Part shown: positions 56,026 through 63,646 of the stretch, one piece after another | Layout: each line of letters opens with the position of its first letter | Numbering within the stretch: position 1 is the first letter of the stretch | DNA from: Rhizobiales bacterium 65-9 | GTDB lineage: Bacteria; Pseudomonadota; Alphaproteobacteria; Rhizobiales; Beijerinckiaceae | Length of the DNA stretch: 64,000 nucleotides | Direction: 5' to 3' | Assembly: GCA_001899525.1 (NCBI GenBank) | Contig: MKVY01000022.1 | Coordinates: forward strand, 65,870-129,869 | Notes under the pieces: model-generated | The model's input: only the letters and a program-made list of their open reading frames with translations | Database searches by the model: none | Told to the model about the DNA's origin: nothing | Made by a program: the position numbers and the translations under genes

Positions 56026-57786
56026 TCACACGAGCTCCCTGCCCTTCGCGTCGATCACGGTTTTCGTGTCGCCCTTGAAATCGGGAAGGATCATCTCGTT
56101 GTGCGCCTTGCCCGACGGAATCATCGGGAAGCAGTTCTCTTCCTTGGAGACGAGACAGTCGAAGATCACGGGGCCGGGATAGTCGATCATCTCCCGGATG
56201 GCGTCGTCGAGCTTCGCCGGATCAGAGCAGCGGATTCCTTTCGCGTGATAGGCTTCGGCGAGCTTCACGAAGTCAGGCAGCGCGGCCGAATAGCTTTCCG
56301 AATAGCGGCCGCCATGCAGCAGCTCCTGCCACTGCCGCACCATGCCCATATATTCGTTGTTCAGGATGAAGATCTTGATCGGCAGGCGGTATTGCGCCGC
56401 CGTCGACATTTCCTGCATGTTCATCAGGATCGAGGCTTCGCCTGCGATGTCGATCACCAGCGCGTCCGGATGCGCAAGCTGCACGCCGACGGCCGCGGGC
56501 AGGCCATATCCCATCGTTCCGAGGCCGCCCGAGGTCATCCAGCGGTTCGGCTCCTCGAAATGGAAGTGCTGGGCGGCCCACATCTGATGCTGGCCGACCT
56601 CTGTGGTCACATACACGTCGCGGCCCTTCGTCAGCTCATAAAGCCGCTCGATCGCATATTGCGGCTTGATGACCTCCTTTGAATTCTCGAAGGAAAAGCT
56701 CTTGCGGGCGCGCCACACATCGATCTGCCGTTTCCAGTCGTTCAGCGCGACGGCGTTGAGCTCGGGCTTCATCTCCTTCCAGACCGCGATCATGTCGGCG
56801 AGCACTTCGCGGCAGTCGCCGACGATGCCGATGTCGACTTTCACATTCTTGTTGATCGAGGACGCGTCGATATCGACATGGATCTTGCGCGAGTTCGGCG
56901 AGAACGCGTCGATGCGGCCAGTGATGCGGTCGTCGAAGCGGGCGCCGAGATTGATCATCACGTCGCAGCCATGCATCGCGAGATTCGCTTCGTAGGAGCC
57001 GTGCATGCCGAGCATGCCGAGCCATTGCGGATCGGAGGCGGGAAAGGCGCCGAGCCCCATGAGCGTCGAGGTGACGGGAAAGCCCGTCAGGCGCGCCAGT
57101 TCGCGGAGCAGGCGCGAGGCTTCCGGTCCCGCATTGATCACGCCGCCGCCTGTGTAGAAGACGGGCTTTTTCGCCTTCGCCATCAGCTCGACGGCGGCGC
57201 GGATCTTGCTGATGTCGCCTTTCGTCTGCGGCCGATAGCTTTTGTGCTGGTTCTCCTTCGGCCGCGCATAGTCGCCCATGGCGAACTGGATGTCCTTGGG
57301 AACGTCGATCACGACCGGACCCGGCCGGCCGTTCTGCGCGACGTAGAACGCTTCGTGCATCACGCGCGGCAGATCCTCGATGCGCTTCACGAGATAGTTA
57401 TGCTTGGTGCAGTGGCGCGTGATGCCGACCGTATCGGCTTCCTGGAAGGCGTCGGAGCCGATGAGATGCGTCGGAACCTGCCCTGTGATGCACACCAGCG
57501 GAATTGAATCCATCAGCGCGTCGGTCAGGCCGGTGACCGCGTTGGTGGCGCCGGGACCGGACGTCACGAGCACGACGCCGGGCTTTCCGGTCGACCGCGC
57601 ATAGCCTTCGGCGGCGTGCACGGCGCCTTGCTCATGGCGAACGAGAACATGCTTCACCTTGTCCTGATGAAACATCGCGTCATAGATCGGGAGCACGGCG
57701 CCGCCGGGATAGCCGAAGAGCGTGTCGACGCCCTGGTCCTGCAGCGCGCGGATCACCATTTCGGCGCCCGTCATCGTCTCGCTCAT
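56026..57786 (-). CDS. ilvI: Acetolactate synthase large (catalytic) subunit
   Basis: 586 aa ThDP- and FAD-dependent enzyme, first step of valine/leucine/isoleucine synthesis. The ThDP Glu is in HEQGAVHAAEGYARSTG (about residue 51), SGPGATNAVTGLTDALMDSIPLVCITGQVP follows, and the ThDP-Mg motif GEASILMNMQEMSTAAQYRLPIKIFILNNEYMG lies near residue 440. It is preceded by an attenuator with an Ile/Leu/Val-rich leader peptide. Confidence 0.97.
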   Translation of the reverse strand: MSETMTGAEMVIRALQDQGVDTLFGYPGGAVLPIYDAMFHQDKVKHVLVRHEQGAVHAAEGYARSTGKPGVVLVTSGPGATNAVTGLTDALMDSIPLVCITGQVPTHLIGSDAFQEADTVGITRHCTKHNYLVKRIEDLPRVMHEAFYVAQNGRPGPVVIDVPKDIQFAMGDYARPKENQHKSYRPQTKGDISKIRAAVELMAKAKKPVFYTGGGVINAGPEASRLLRELARLTGFPVTSTLMGLGAFPASDPQWLGMLGMHGSYEANLAMHGCDVMINLGARFDDRITGRIDAFSPNSRKIHVDIDASSINKNVKVDIGIVGDCREVLADMIAVWKEMKPELNAVALNDWKRQIDVWRARKSFSFENSKEVIKPQYAIERLYELTKGRDVYVTTEVGQHQMWAAQHFHFEEPNRWMTSGGLGTMGYGLPAAVGVQLAHPDALVIDIAGEASILMNMQEMSTAAQYRLPIKIFILNNEYMGMVRQWQELLHGGRYSESYSAALPDFVKLAEAYHAKGIRCSDPAKLDDAIREMIDYPGPVIFDCLVSKEENCFPMIPSGKAHNEMILPDFKGDTKTVIDAKGRELV

Positions 57787-57840
57787 CGCTCTCTCCGTGG
57801 CTCCGTCATCGCAACCGCGTCGTCAGGGGTCCCGTCCGGC

Positions 57841-57868
57841 CAATAAAAAAGGCCCCGCGAGGGACCTT
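57841..57868 (-). terminator. ilv attenuator terminator
   Basis: Minus-strand stem AAGGTCCC / GGGGCCTT (one G-T pair, 4 nt loop) directly followed by six T and ATT. Its 3' arm can alternatively pair with the AGGCCCC of the upstream hairpin (57884-57910), the anti-termination option. Confidence 0.85.
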
Positions 57869-57883
57869 GCATGCGCCGGCGCT

Positions 57884-57910
57884 GGGGCCTCAGTCTGGAT
57901 AGACTGCCCC
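57884..57910 (-). promoter_or_regulatory. ilv attenuator pause / antiterminator hairpin
   Basis: Minus strand GGGGC AGTCT ATCC AGACT GAG GCCCC: outer 5 bp and inner 5 bp stems. The 5' arm begins right at the leader stop codon, so a ribosome stalled on the Ile/Leu/Val codons would free the 3' arm to pair with the terminator. Part of the attenuator 57841-57945. Confidence 0.8.
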
Positions 57911-57945
57911 TACCGGCGCTCCGTTACGAGAATGATCGTCGTCAT
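57910..57945 (-). CDS. ilv leader peptide MTTIILVTERR
   Basis: 11 residues, M-T-T-I-I-L-V-T-E-R-R, containing consecutive Ile-Ile-Leu-Val codons, the amino acids made by the downstream pathway. The stop TAG is the first part of the pause hairpin. No ribosome-binding site is seen; the promoter spacing suggests that the mRNA starts at the ATG itself (leaderless). Confidence 0.85.
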   Translation of the reverse strand: MTTIILVTERR

Positions 57946-57952
57946 ACCGGCG

Positions 57953-57981
57953 TGATAACGGAGAAGCGCGGCGGCGGTCAA
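57953..57981 (-). promoter_or_regulatory. Promoter of the ilv leader and ilvI operon
   Basis: Minus strand: -35 TTGACC (57976-57981), 17 nt spacer, -10 TTATCA (57953-57958). Seven bases separate the -10 from the A of the leader ATG (57945), so transcription likely starts at or within one to two bases of the start codon. Confidence 0.75.
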
Positions 57982-58030
57982 GCGTCGCCGCGAAGTCTTT
58001 TCGCCCGCCCGCCATCAACTATAACAGGCT

Positions 58031-58864
58031 ATGACCGACCTGGCTCCGCTCACCGCCGGCAAGACGCAGGCCGCCGCCGGCCGACAGATCATCATCCGGG
58101 CGCTCCTGCTCGGCGAGCGGCTCGACACCGCCGGCCTCGAACGTTCCGACCTGATCGCCAGCGCGCCGCTCGCCTTTCGCGTCGGAAGCTACGGCTTCGT
58201 CGCGCTGTTCCGCTATGGCGTCGCGGTGTTCGCGGGACTGACCCCCTTGGAGGAGGACAACCTTCTGACCCAGATCAGGCCGCGCGTCGCCCGGCCTTTC
58301 CCAGGGCCGGAAGAAGAGACCGCGACGATCCAGCTCGCCAGCGATCAGGAGGATCATGTGCCGCCCGGCGGTCCGATCCATCTGCGGTCTCTGCTGCCCG
58401 AGAAGGTGCTTGTGATTGCGGACGCGCTGGCCAAGAGCGTGGTGCTGGCGCGCGACGAGCGCGAGGTCGCGGCGGTGTTCGACGTCATCGAGCCTCTGTC
58501 GCGCGGCCTGCGCGAACAGGGCGCGCTGCCTGCGAAGCGCAGCGAGATGCTGAAGCTCATCGGCCAGTCGCTCGGCGTTCAGCAATCCATGTCGGGACGC
58601 GTCGCGGTGGAGGAGAAGCCGGACGCGCTGTGGGACCGTCCCGATCTCGAGCGGCTCTATGCGCGCCTCGAAGACGAGTATGAATTGCGCGAGCGCGCCG
58701 TCGCGCTGGGCCGCAAGCTGGAGGTGGTCAAGGAGACGGCGACCGCTTTCATCGATCTGATCGACACGCGCCGTTCTCTCCGCCTCGAATGGGCGATCGT
58801 GCTGCTCATCGTCTCGGAAATCGTGCTGACGCTCTATCAGCTCTTCTTCGGCCGCGGCCACTGA
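58031..58864 (+). CDS. RMD1/DUF155 family membrane protein
   Basis: 277 aa. The conserved RMD1 core (GSYGFVALFRYGVAVFAGLTPLEED near residue 57, LSRGLREQGALPAKRSEMLKLIG) and a single C-terminal transmembrane helix (about 255-275, WAIVLLIVSEIVLTLYQLFF). Yeast/mitochondrial RMD1 relatives affect mitochondrial translation or mRNA handling; bacterial function is unknown. Divergent from ilvI. Confidence 0.87.
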   Translation: MTDLAPLTAGKTQAAAGRQIIIRALLLGERLDTAGLERSDLIASAPLAFRVGSYGFVALFRYGVAVFAGLTPLEEDNLLTQIRPRVARPFPGPEEETATIQLASDQEDHVPPGGPIHLRSLLPEKVLVIADALAKSVVLARDEREVAAVFDVIEPLSRGLREQGALPAKRSEMLKLIGQSLGVQQSMSGRVAVEEKPDALWDRPDLERLYARLEDEYELRERAVALGRKLEVVKETATAFIDLIDTRRSLRLEWAIVLLIVSEIVLTLYQLFFGRGH

Positions 58865-58877
58865 AACAACCGCGGCC

Positions 58878-58977
58878 AGCGCATTTTCGAGCGAAGTGGA
58901 TGCCGGTTCGCGTGAAGAAGACGCGATAAAATAAACAACGAGAACAATTCCGCGATTCGGAGCGTTGCTTAATTCCC
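58878..58977. repeat. REP-like palindromic element, family A copy 2
   Basis: Shares with 8702-8807 the sections GCATTTTCGAGCGAAGTGG, CCGGTTCGCGTGAAGAA and AAAATAAACA, in the same order. The second hairpin is decayed. It lies between the convergent RMD1 gene and miaA, and abuts the miaA stop (58978). Confidence 0.75.
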
Positions 58978-59904
58978 CTAAGGCTTGAACGCCTGCGCCG
59001 CAACGCTTTCCGCGGCCTCCGGCGCGGCTGCGGTCCAGCCCGTCATCTGATGGCGAAACCACGTCATCTGCCGCTTCGCATATGCGCGGGTGTCGGCCTT
59101 GCCCTTTGCGATCGCGTCGTCGAGCGACGCCGCGCCGTTCAGATAGGCGATCAGCCCGGGAACGCCATGCGCGCGCATCGCCGGCGACGCCGGATCGAGC
59201 GCGCGTTCTTTCAGCGCAGCGACTTCATCGAGCGCGCCGTTGGCCATCATCGTATCGAACCGCCGGTCGATCCGTTCGCGCAGCGTGTTGCGCTCCGGAG
59301 TGAGGAACAGCTTGAAACAGCGCGCGGGATCGAGCAGCGCGCCCGCGCGCGCGCCATGGAACGAGACGAGCGGCTTGCCGGTCGCGGCGAACACTTCGAG
59401 CGCGCGCAGGATGCGCTGCGGATCGCTCGGCCTGAGCGTCCGCGCCGTGTCCGGGTCGAGCGCGGCGAGCCGCGCGTGAAGCTCTTCTGGCGTGCGACCC
59501 TCCGCGGCGGCGCGCGTGGCGGCGCGGATCTCGTTCGGAACCGCCGGAATCTCGGAGAGGCCGACCGTGAGCGCCTTGAAGTAAAGCCCTGTGCCGCCGA
59601 CGATGACCGGCCGCGCGCCGGTCGAGCGCGCCTGCGCGATGATCTCCGCCACAGCGGCGAGCCAGCGTCCGACGGAGAAAGTCTCCGCGGCGTCGATAAA
59701 GCCGTAAAGCCTGTGCGGCGCGGAGGCTTCCTCCTCGCGCGTCGGACGGGCCGTCAGCACGCGCAGGTCGCGATAGACCTGCATGGAATCGGCGTTGACG
59801 ACGATTCCGCCGATGCGCCGCGCGAGCGCAACGGCGAGGGCCGACTTGCCGCTCGCGGTCGGACCTGCGATGAGCGCCGCGTCAAAGATGTCGTTCTCCG
59901 CCAT
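58978..59904 (-). CDS. miaA: tRNA dimethylallyltransferase
   Basis: 308 aa. Adds dimethylallyl to A37 of tRNAs reading UNN codons. P-loop GPTASGKS at residues 14-21, then NADSMQVYRDLRVLTARP, VGGTGLYFKAL and the C-terminal helical YAKRQMTWFRHQMT. Start ATG 59904 overlaps the serB start in CATG. It is the conserved divergent partner of serB. Confidence 0.96.
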   Translation of the reverse strand: MAENDIFDAALIAGPTASGKSALAVALARRIGGIVVNADSMQVYRDLRVLTARPTREEEASAPHRLYGFIDAAETFSVGRWLAAVAEIIAQARSTGARPVIVGGTGLYFKALTVGLSEIPAVPNEIRAATRAAAEGRTPEELHARLAALDPDTARTLRPSDPQRILRALEVFAATGKPLVSFHGARAGALLDPARCFKLFLTPERNTLRERIDRRFDTMMANGALDEVAALKERALDPASPAMRAHGVPGLIAYLNGAASLDDAIAKGKADTRAYAKRQMTWFRHQMTGWTAAAPEAAESVAAQAFKP

Positions 59905-60799
59905 GTCCTTCGTCGCGACCCTTATCGCCAATCCCGCCGCGCCCGTTCTTGATGGAGCGCTGCTGGCCCGCGCCGCCGACGCCCTGCCCCACGCCGCCGC
60001 GGCCGCCTGGCTCGACCCCGGCGTCGCGGCCGACATTCCGTTTACGCGGCCCGACGCCGATCTCAAGACCGTTTCCGATCGCCTTCGCGACGCGATCGCC
60101 GGTGCCCCTGTCGATGTCGTCGTGCAGCCTTCGGCCCATCGCCGGAAGACGCTGTTCCTCGCCGACATGGACTCGACGATGATCGGCCAGGAATGCATCG
60201 ACGAACTCGCGGATTTCGTCGGCCTCAGGAAAGAGGTGTCGGAGATCACGGAGCGCGCGATGCGCGGCGAGATCGCCTTCGAGCCTGCGCTGCGCGAGCG
60301 CGTGGCGCTGCTCAAGGGCCTGCCCTTGTCCGTGATCGACGAGATCATCGAAAAACGGATCAGCTTCACGCCGGGCGGCGGCGCGCTGGTGCGCACGATC
60401 CGCGCGAACGGCGGCTATTGCTGCCTCGTATCGGGAGGCTTCACGCTGTTCACCGCGAAGATCGGCGGCGCGATCGGCTTCGACGAGCATCGCGCCAATA
60501 TCCTCGAGATCGAGGACGAGCGCCTCGCCGGCAAGGTGCGCGAGCCGATTCTCGGCCGCGAGGCGAAGCTGGCGACGCTTCTCGAGTTGCGCACAAGACT
60601 CGCCCTGAAGCCGGAGCAGACGATGGCGGTCGGCGACGGCGCCAACGATCTCGCGATGCTTGGCGAGGCGGGTCTGGGCGTTGCGTTCCACGCCAAGCCT
60701 GCCGTCGCCGCCGCCGCTCACGCCCGCATCGACCATGCCGATCTCAGCGCGCTGCTCTACGCGCAGGGCTATCGCCGCGACGACTTCGCTTCCGCCTGA
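59903..60799 (+). CDS. serB: Phosphoserine phosphatase
   Basis: 298 aa HAD-family enzyme, last step of serine biosynthesis. Motif I DMDST (D88 nucleophile, D90), motif II SGGFTLF, motif III/IV GDGANDLAML with metal Asp residues. Starts MSFVATLIANP, the typical start of this alphaproteobacterial form. Start codon shares AT with the miaA start. A family B repeat begins at its stop. Confidence 0.96.
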   Translation: MSFVATLIANPAAPVLDGALLARAADALPHAAAAAWLDPGVAADIPFTRPDADLKTVSDRLRDAIAGAPVDVVVQPSAHRRKTLFLADMDSTMIGQECIDELADFVGLRKEVSEITERAMRGEIAFEPALRERVALLKGLPLSVIDEIIEKRISFTPGGGALVRTIRANGGYCCLVSGGFTLFTAKIGGAIGFDEHRANILEIEDERLAGKVREPILGREAKLATLLELRTRLALKPEQTMAVGDGANDLAMLGEAGLGVAFHAKPAVAAAAHARIDHADLSALLYAQGYRRDDFASA

Positions 60800-60850
60800 A
60801 GCATGATGCGGAAAAGTGAAATCCGGTTTTCCGAAAACATCATGCGGCTG
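60797..60850. repeat. REP-like palindromic element, family B copy 2
   Basis: Starts with the serB stop as TGAAGCATGATGCGG, then a hairpin with AATCCGGTTTTCCGAA and the mirror ACATCATGC. Same family and position as the copy at 43434. Confidence 0.8.
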
Positions 60851-60903
60851 GAATAACTGAGAGCTTGCTGCTGTGTCATGGAGGCAGCAGTATGCTGCAA
60901 AGA

Positions 60904-60928
60904 AAAAGCGGCCTTGCGGGCCGCTTTT
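60904..60928. terminator. Terminator between serB and degP
   Basis: A perfect stem AAAAGCGGCC / GGCCGCTTTT, 5 nt loop. The flanking A and T runs make it usable from both sides: for the leftward degP transcript it ends in TTTTTCTTT. Confidence 0.85.
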
Positions 60929-60947
60929 CCGGATCGATTGTTACGGG

Positions 60948-62432
60948 TCAGTTCAGCGACAGCGCCACGAAGCGCGTCTCGCCCTGCGCGTTCGAGACGA
61001 CCACGACGGCCGACTTGCGCCCTTCCTTTTTCAGCGCCTCGATGCGCTCGGAAATATCTTCCGGCTTGGACACCGGCTGATCCCCGAATTCCACGATCAC
61101 GTCGCCGGGCTGGATGCGCTTGTCGGCGGCGGCGGAATCCGGATCGACCCGGAGCACCACCACGCCCTTCAGGCCTTGCTTGAGGTTGAAGCGGCGGCGC
61201 GCTTCGTCGGTGATCAGCGAGGTTTCGAGACCGAGCACGCGCTTGACCTCCGGAACCAGCGCCGGCGGCCGTCCCGGCGCGGCGGACGCCGAAGCCGTCT
61301 CGTCGAGACGCGCGAGCTTGACGGTTTTGGTCAGTTCCTGACCCTTGCGGATCACCACGACCTCGACTTCCTTGCCGACCGGGGTCGACGCCACAATGCG
61401 CGGAAGGTCGCGGGAATCGCGGATCTCGCGACCATCGAATTTCACGATCACATCGCCGGTCTCAAGGCCCGCCGGCTTCCCCGGCCCCTTCTCGTCAACG
61501 CCTGCGATCAGCGCGCCGCGAGCGCGGCCGAGCTTCATGGCTTCCGCAAGCGAATCGTCCACCTGCTGGATGCGCACGCCAAGCCAGCCGCGACGCGTCT
61601 CGCCGAAATCGCGCAGCTGCTCCACGATGCTCGAGGCGAGCGAGGACGGCACGGCGAACCCGATGCCGATCGAACCGCCCGACGGCGAAAGGATGGCGGT
61701 GTTGATGCCGATCACCTCGCCGTCCATGTTGAACAGGGGACCGCCCGAATTGCCCTTGTTGATGGCGGCGTCGGTCTGGATGTAATTGTCGTAGAGGCCG
61801 CTCTCGATGTTGCGGTTGCGGGCGGAGACGATGCCCGCCGACACCGAGCCGCCGAGCCCGAACGGGTTGCCGATGGCGATGACCCAGTCGCCCACGCGCA
61901 GCTTCTCGCTGTCGCCGAACTTCACCGCCTTCAGCGGCTTCTCCGGCTTCACCCTCAGCACCGCGAGATCGACCTTCGCGTCCTTGCCGACGATTTCCGC
62001 TTTCAGCCGCGTGCCGTCGTTGAAAATGACAGTGATGTCGTTCGCTTCGCCGATGACGTGGTTATTGGTCACCACGATGCCGGATGAATCGATCACGAAG
62101 CCGGAGCCGAGCGAATTGCTGCGGCGGCGCTGCTGCGGCTGCCCGCCCGGTCCGCGGCGGAAGAATTCCTCGAAGAATTCCTCGAACGGAGTGCCCGGCG
62201 GCAGTTGCGGCACCTGGAGCTGCCGGCGCTCGCTGGTCGCCGGCGCGGTCGATGTCGCTGAAATATTGACGACGGCGTCGATCACCTGCTCGGAGAGGTC
62301 GGCTAGGGAGGCCGGGCCCCGGGCCAGCGCCGGGGCGCTGGCGACAGGCGCGAACGCCAGAAAGGCGGCGGCCGCGGCGACGGCGATAGGCGCCGCGCGA
62401 CGGACGGAAAGGGCGGACAAGGCGCCGATCAT
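60948..62432 (-). CDS. degP: Do-type periplasmic serine protease
   Basis: 494 aa. Signal peptide to about residue 38 (ALARG). Trypsin-like domain with catalytic His125 (NNHV), Asp155 (KVDLAVL) and Ser229 (GNSGGPL), then two PDZ domains (about 275-370 and 400-490). Degrades or refolds misfolded periplasmic proteins. Rich in Arg/Gln between FRRGPGGQPQQRRR, as in alphaproteobacterial DegP. First PDZ has RGWLGVRIQQV. Confidence 0.96.
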   Translation of the reverse strand: MIGALSALSVRRAAPIAVAAAAAFLAFAPVASAPALARGPASLADLSEQVIDAVVNISATSTAPATSERRQLQVPQLPPGTPFEEFFEEFFRRGPGGQPQQRRRSNSLGSGFVIDSSGIVVTNNHVIGEANDITVIFNDGTRLKAEIVGKDAKVDLAVLRVKPEKPLKAVKFGDSEKLRVGDWVIAIGNPFGLGGSVSAGIVSARNRNIESGLYDNYIQTDAAINKGNSGGPLFNMDGEVIGINTAILSPSGGSIGIGFAVPSSLASSIVEQLRDFGETRRGWLGVRIQQVDDSLAEAMKLGRARGALIAGVDEKGPGKPAGLETGDVIVKFDGREIRDSRDLPRIVASTPVGKEVEVVVIRKGQELTKTVKLARLDETASASAAPGRPPALVPEVKRVLGLETSLITDEARRRFNLKQGLKGVVVLRVDPDSAAADKRIQPGDVIVEFGDQPVSKPEDISERIEALKKEGRKSAVVVVSNAQGETRFVALSLN

Positions 62433-62533
62433 GGGTCAAGCTTCTCCCGTTGGAGCATCACTTACTATGGTTCGCCTCGACTTGCGACGGAAGCGGGATC
62501 CCCGCCGCCGCAGCGGCGCGCAATCGCATCCGA

Positions 62534-62725
62534 TCAGAAAAGCGCGCGCGCTCCCCAGACCACCATCACGCCGACGACGGCGGAAATAAGACCCGCCGCG
62601 CGCAGCCATGCGTCCGGACGCAGCGCCGCCTCCGCCATGGATCGCCGCATGAGCGCCGGAAACGCCGCAAGCAGCAATCCTTCAATGGCGAATGCGAGCC
62701 CGATCGCCGCCCCGAAATCCTTCAT
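62534..62725 (-). CDS. DUF2065 small membrane protein, 63 aa
   Basis: Two transmembrane helices (about 4-25 and 42-60). Sequence FGAAIGLAFAIEGLLLAAFPALMRR fits the family. It commonly sits between hflC and the protease gene in this clade; function unknown. Spacing of 21 bp after hflC suggests one operon. Confidence 0.85.
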   Translation of the reverse strand: MKDFGAAIGLAFAIEGLLLAAFPALMRRSMAEAALRPDAWLRAAGLISAVVGVMVVWGARALF

Positions 62726-62746
62726 TCCTCCCCCGGTCGCTTGCGG

Positions 62747-63646
62747 CTAGTTCGCCGGCGTCGGCGAAGAGGCGCGGCGGCCGGCCGGATCGCTGAAGTA
62801 GCGGAAGAAATCGGAATCGGGGGAGAGCACCATCCGGGTGTCGCCCGCTTTCAGGCCGGTTTCATAGGCCTGCATCGACCGATAGAAGGTGAAGAAATCC
62901 GGATCTTTTCCAAAGGCCGCGGCGAAGATCGCGTTGCGCTCCGCGTCCGCGGCGCCGCGCAATTCTTCCGATTTCTGGTTGGCTTCGCCGCGGATGGTCG
63001 CGACCTCGCGATCGGCGCGGGCGCGAATGCCGAGGCTCTGCTCCTGACCCTGCGCCCGGATGTCGGCGGCCTCGCGCTGCCGCTCGGTCTGCATGCGCTG
63101 GAACACCGCCTTCTGGTTGGCTTCCGGAAGATCGGCGCGGCGGATGCGCACGTCGACGATCTCGATGCCGAAGCCCTTCGCCTGCTGGTTCACCTCCGAC
63201 CGCATTTTCTGCATGAGCCCGTCGCGATCGGTCTTCACCACGGTCGTGAAAGTCGCGTCGCCGATCACGCCGCGCAGCGTGGAGTCCACGATGCTGGCGA
63301 GCCTGCGGTTGGCGCCTTCGATGGACTGCATGGTTTGGTAGAACAGCAGGGGATTGTCGACGCGGTAGCGTGTGAACGTGTCGACGACGATCCGCTTCTG
63401 GTCGGACGCGATGACCTCCTGCGCGGGACGATCGAGATCAAGAATGCGCTTGTCGAAGGTGAGCACCGCATCGATGAGCGGCCATTTGAAATAAAGGCCG
63501 GGGTTGGAGATCGTCCGCACCGTTTCTCCGAACCGCAGCACCAGTCCGTACTGGGTCTGGGAGACGGTGAACGCGGCTCCGAACAGGATGATGGCGGCGG
63601 CGGCGACGATGACGCCGCCGACGATTTTCACGAGAGCCGAATTCAT
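62747..63646 (-). CDS. hflC: HflC, SPFH-domain subunit of the HflKC complex
   Basis: 299 aa. One N-terminal transmembrane helix (about 7-28), then the SPFH/Band-7 domain (VSQTQYGLVLRFGETVRTISNPGLYFKWPLIDAVLTFDKRILDLD), then a coiled coil. With HflK it forms a cage around FtsH and restrains proteolysis. Start overlaps the hflK stop by 4 bp. Confidence 0.96.
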   Translation of the reverse strand: MNSALVKIVGGVIVAAAAIILFGAAFTVSQTQYGLVLRFGETVRTISNPGLYFKWPLIDAVLTFDKRILDLDRPAQEVIASDQKRIVVDTFTRYRVDNPLLFYQTMQSIEGANRRLASIVDSTLRGVIGDATFTTVVKTDRDGLMQKMRSEVNQQAKGFGIEIVDVRIRRADLPEANQKAVFQRMQTERQREAADIRAQGQEQSLGIRARADREVATIRGEANQKSEELRGAADAERNAIFAAAFGKDPDFFTFYRSMQAYETGLKAGDTRMVLSPDSDFFRYFSDPAGRRASSPTPAN

